Shown: in pieces, positions 20,494-21,649 of the stretch
Numbering within the stretch: the stretch's first letter is position 1
Layout: every line of letters starts with the position of its first letter
Assembly (NCBI GenBank): GCA_035480775.1
Contig: DATIHK010000018.1
Location: 1-21,649 of the forward strand
Length of the DNA: 21,649 bases
DNA from: DATIHK01 sp035480775
GTDB lineage: Bacteria; Patescibacteriota; WWE3; UBA101185; UBA10185
Direction: 5' to 3'
Position numbers and translations under genes: made by a program
Notes under the pieces: generated by a model
The model's database searches: none
Told to the model about the DNA's origin: nothing
What the model saw: only the letters and a program-made list of their open reading frames with translations

Positions 20494-21141
20494 ATGGAAA
20501 TAACGTACATCGGACGATCTTGCTTTAAAATAAAAGGAAAAGACACAACCATTGTTATTGATCCTTATAATCCAGAAAATACAAAATACAAATTGCCTAG
20601 ACTAGATGCTGATATTTTATTACTAAGCCATGCACATCCAGACCATAATCATGTAGATGGAGTTACAGGATACAAACTTTTAGTTGATACACCGGGCGAG
20701 TATGAAGTAGGTGGAACATTTATTTACGGACTCGAAACTTTTCATGATGATAAAGAAGGCAAAGAACGCGGCAAAAATATTATGTTTTTGATAGATATTG
20801 ATGGAATGACAGTGCTGCACGCTGGAGACTTGGGCCACGAACTTTCTGCCGAGACTTTAGAAAAAATATCCGATGTAGATGTACTTATACTTCCAGTTGG
20901 AGGAGTTTATACAATAGATGCCAAAACAGCCGGTAAAATAATTTCCTCAATTGAACCTTCATACGTAATTCCTATGCACTATAACGATGGTAAAGAAAAC
21001 CTCGAACTAGAAAAGCTAGATATTTTCTTAAAAGAAATGGGCGTTGAAGGAAGTGTTAAGCCAGAAGACCGATTTAAACTAAATAGTAAAAGCGAATCAC
21101 CTGAAGATACTCAGGTTTTAGTTCTCACGCCCCAACATTAA
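20494..21141 (+). CDS. Metallo-beta-lactamase-fold hydrolase (UlaG-like)
   Basis: 215 residues from the ATG at 20494. The metal-binding signature HxHxDH is present as HAHPDH (His46, His48, Asp50, His51), followed by further ligand candidates in VLHAGDLGHE and a last histidine in VIPMHYNDG. The start MEITYIGRSCFKIKG and VIDPYNP are typical of the UlaG-like branch of the superfamily, whose members hydrolyse diverse substrates; the substrate here is unknown. The frame is open far upstream, but the region before 20494 does not match the family and contains the divergent promoter, so I start at 20494. dnaB follows after 2 nt, so the two genes share a transcript. Confidence 0.88.
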   Translation: MEITYIGRSCFKIKGKDTTIVIDPYNPENTKYKLPRLDADILLLSHAHPDHNHVDGVTGYKLLVDTPGEYEVGGTFIYGLETFHDDKEGKERGKNIMFLIDIDGMTVLHAGDLGHELSAETLEKISDVDVLILPVGGVYTIDAKTAGKIISSIEPSYVIPMHYNDGKENLELEKLDIFLKEMGVEGSVKPEDRFKLNSKSESPEDTQVLVLTPQH

Positions 21142-21143
21142 GT

Positions 21144-21649
21144 ATGGATCAATATAATAGACAGCCAAAACAAAGCACGCCCGGCGTGCCTCCTCATGAT
21201 CTAGAAGCTGAGAAATCAGTGATTGGAGCTTTGTTGCTTGATAAAGACGCAATTGTAAAGGTAGTTGAATATCTAAGGCCAAAACATTTTTATAAAACTG
21301 CTCACACCTTTATTTATGATGCCATTTTAAATTTATACGAAAAGCGAGAGCCTGCAGATTTGATTACAGTTCCAGCTGAGTTAAAACGTCAAAATAGGTT
21401 AGAAGAAGTAGGAGGAGTAACTTATTTATCCGAATTGGCCACGGCCATTCCTACATCGGCTAATATTGAATACTATGCCCAAATGATACGCGACGACTCT
21501 TTAAAAAGGGGAGTCTTAAGTGCTGCAGCAGAAATAGGAGAGCTAGTACACCGAGAGCCTAATATTGACAATATATTAGACACTTCTGAGCAATTATTGT
21601 TTTCGATATATCGCGACCGTCTTCATCAAGATTTTGTACACGTTAAAGA
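21144..21649 (+). CDS. dnaB: Replicative DNA helicase DnaB, 5' part (right end outside window)
   Basis: Ring helicase that unwinds the chromosome at the fork. The frame is open from the ATG at 21144 to the end of the window (168 codons). After a short polar start (MDQYNRQPKQSTPG) it shows the DnaB N-terminal domain: PPHDLEAEKSVIGALLLD, then HFYKTAHTFIYDAI, LITVPAELKRQNRLEEVGG, and TYLSELATAIPTSANIEYYA (spread over residues about 92-112). The Walker A ATPase part lies beyond the window, so inteins or the full length cannot be judged. It starts 2 nt after the MBL-fold gene. There is no clear Shine-Dalgarno. Confidence 0.95.
   Translation, partial: MDQYNRQPKQSTPGVPPHDLEAEKSVIGALLLDKDAIVKVVEYLRPKHFYKTAHTFIYDAILNLYEKREPADLITVPAELKRQNRLEEVGGVTYLSELATAIPTSANIEYYAQMIRDDSLKRGVLSAAAEIGELVHREPNIDNILDTSEQLLFSIYRDRLHQDFVHVK

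Noticed and set aside
1..21649. CRISPR arrays, insertion sequences, tRNA or rRNA genes
   Set aside because: None was seen by eye; no regularly spaced repeats, transposase motifs, or tRNA cloverleafs were found in the intergenic parts.

Overview
The window reads as an AT-rich, gene-dense bacterial chromosome segment, most likely from a Patescibacteria/CPR organism. I infer this from the tight packing, the divergent core proteins, the large secreted protein of a type I recall from CPR genomes, the lack of rplI after rpsR, and the many promoters whose -10 box sits 5-8 nt before the start codon (leaderless mRNA). UGA is used as a stop (rpsF, the S41 protease), so this is not a UGA-recoded lineage. 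The exact phylum cannot be fixed from the sequence.

Layout. Bases 2-3085 (+): 3' part of dnaX, recR, cysS. 3088-5037 (-): a secreted multidomain surface protein. 5121-7409 (+): an MFS exporter and ychF. 7537-13022 (+): rpsF-ssb-rpsR, a GlmL-like protein and an overlapping barrel-sandwich/KOW-like protein, an S41 (CtpA-like) protease and an HtrA-like protease. 13019-17658 (-), listed in transcription order: hisS, an EamA permease, rpmE, two paralogous methyltransferase-like genes, prfA. 17659-18257 (-): an unusually long hisS leader. 18254-19996 (-): a small Ala/Lys-rich protein and a DnaQ/GIY-YIG-UvrC-like nuclease gene broken by one frameshift. 20043-20438 (-): two unrecognised small genes followed by a terminator. 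20494-21649 (+): a metallo-beta-lactamase-fold protein and the 5' part of dnaB.

The main discovery is the hisS leader. A consensus-like promoter (TTGACA, 16 nt, TACAAT) drives about 560 nt of leader. First comes a complete T-box riboswitch: Stem I with AGUA, GCGA and GGUGUAA elements, specifier CAC (His), a UGGGACC antiterminator bulge whose UGGG matches the unusual C73 of tRNA-His, and a competing terminator with a U-tract. Behind that terminator lies a second apparent layer: a 10-codon reading frame MTFDIHRDIH with an excellent Shine-Dalgarno, then a segment that can pair with an upstream repeat (12 bp) or with the hisS Shine-Dalgarno (11 bp). This would let the cell sense uncharged tRNA-His transcriptionally and His-codon translation translationally in series. 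The T-box is well supported by sequence; the second layer is inference.

The genes otherwise form housekeeping groups: replication/recombination (dnaX, recR, ssb, dnaB), translation (cysS, hisS, rpsF, rpsR, rpmE, prfA, ychF) and envelope proteolysis (S41, HtrA). The unknowns are the GlmL-like pair, the methyltransferase-like pair and the two small genes at 20105-20438.
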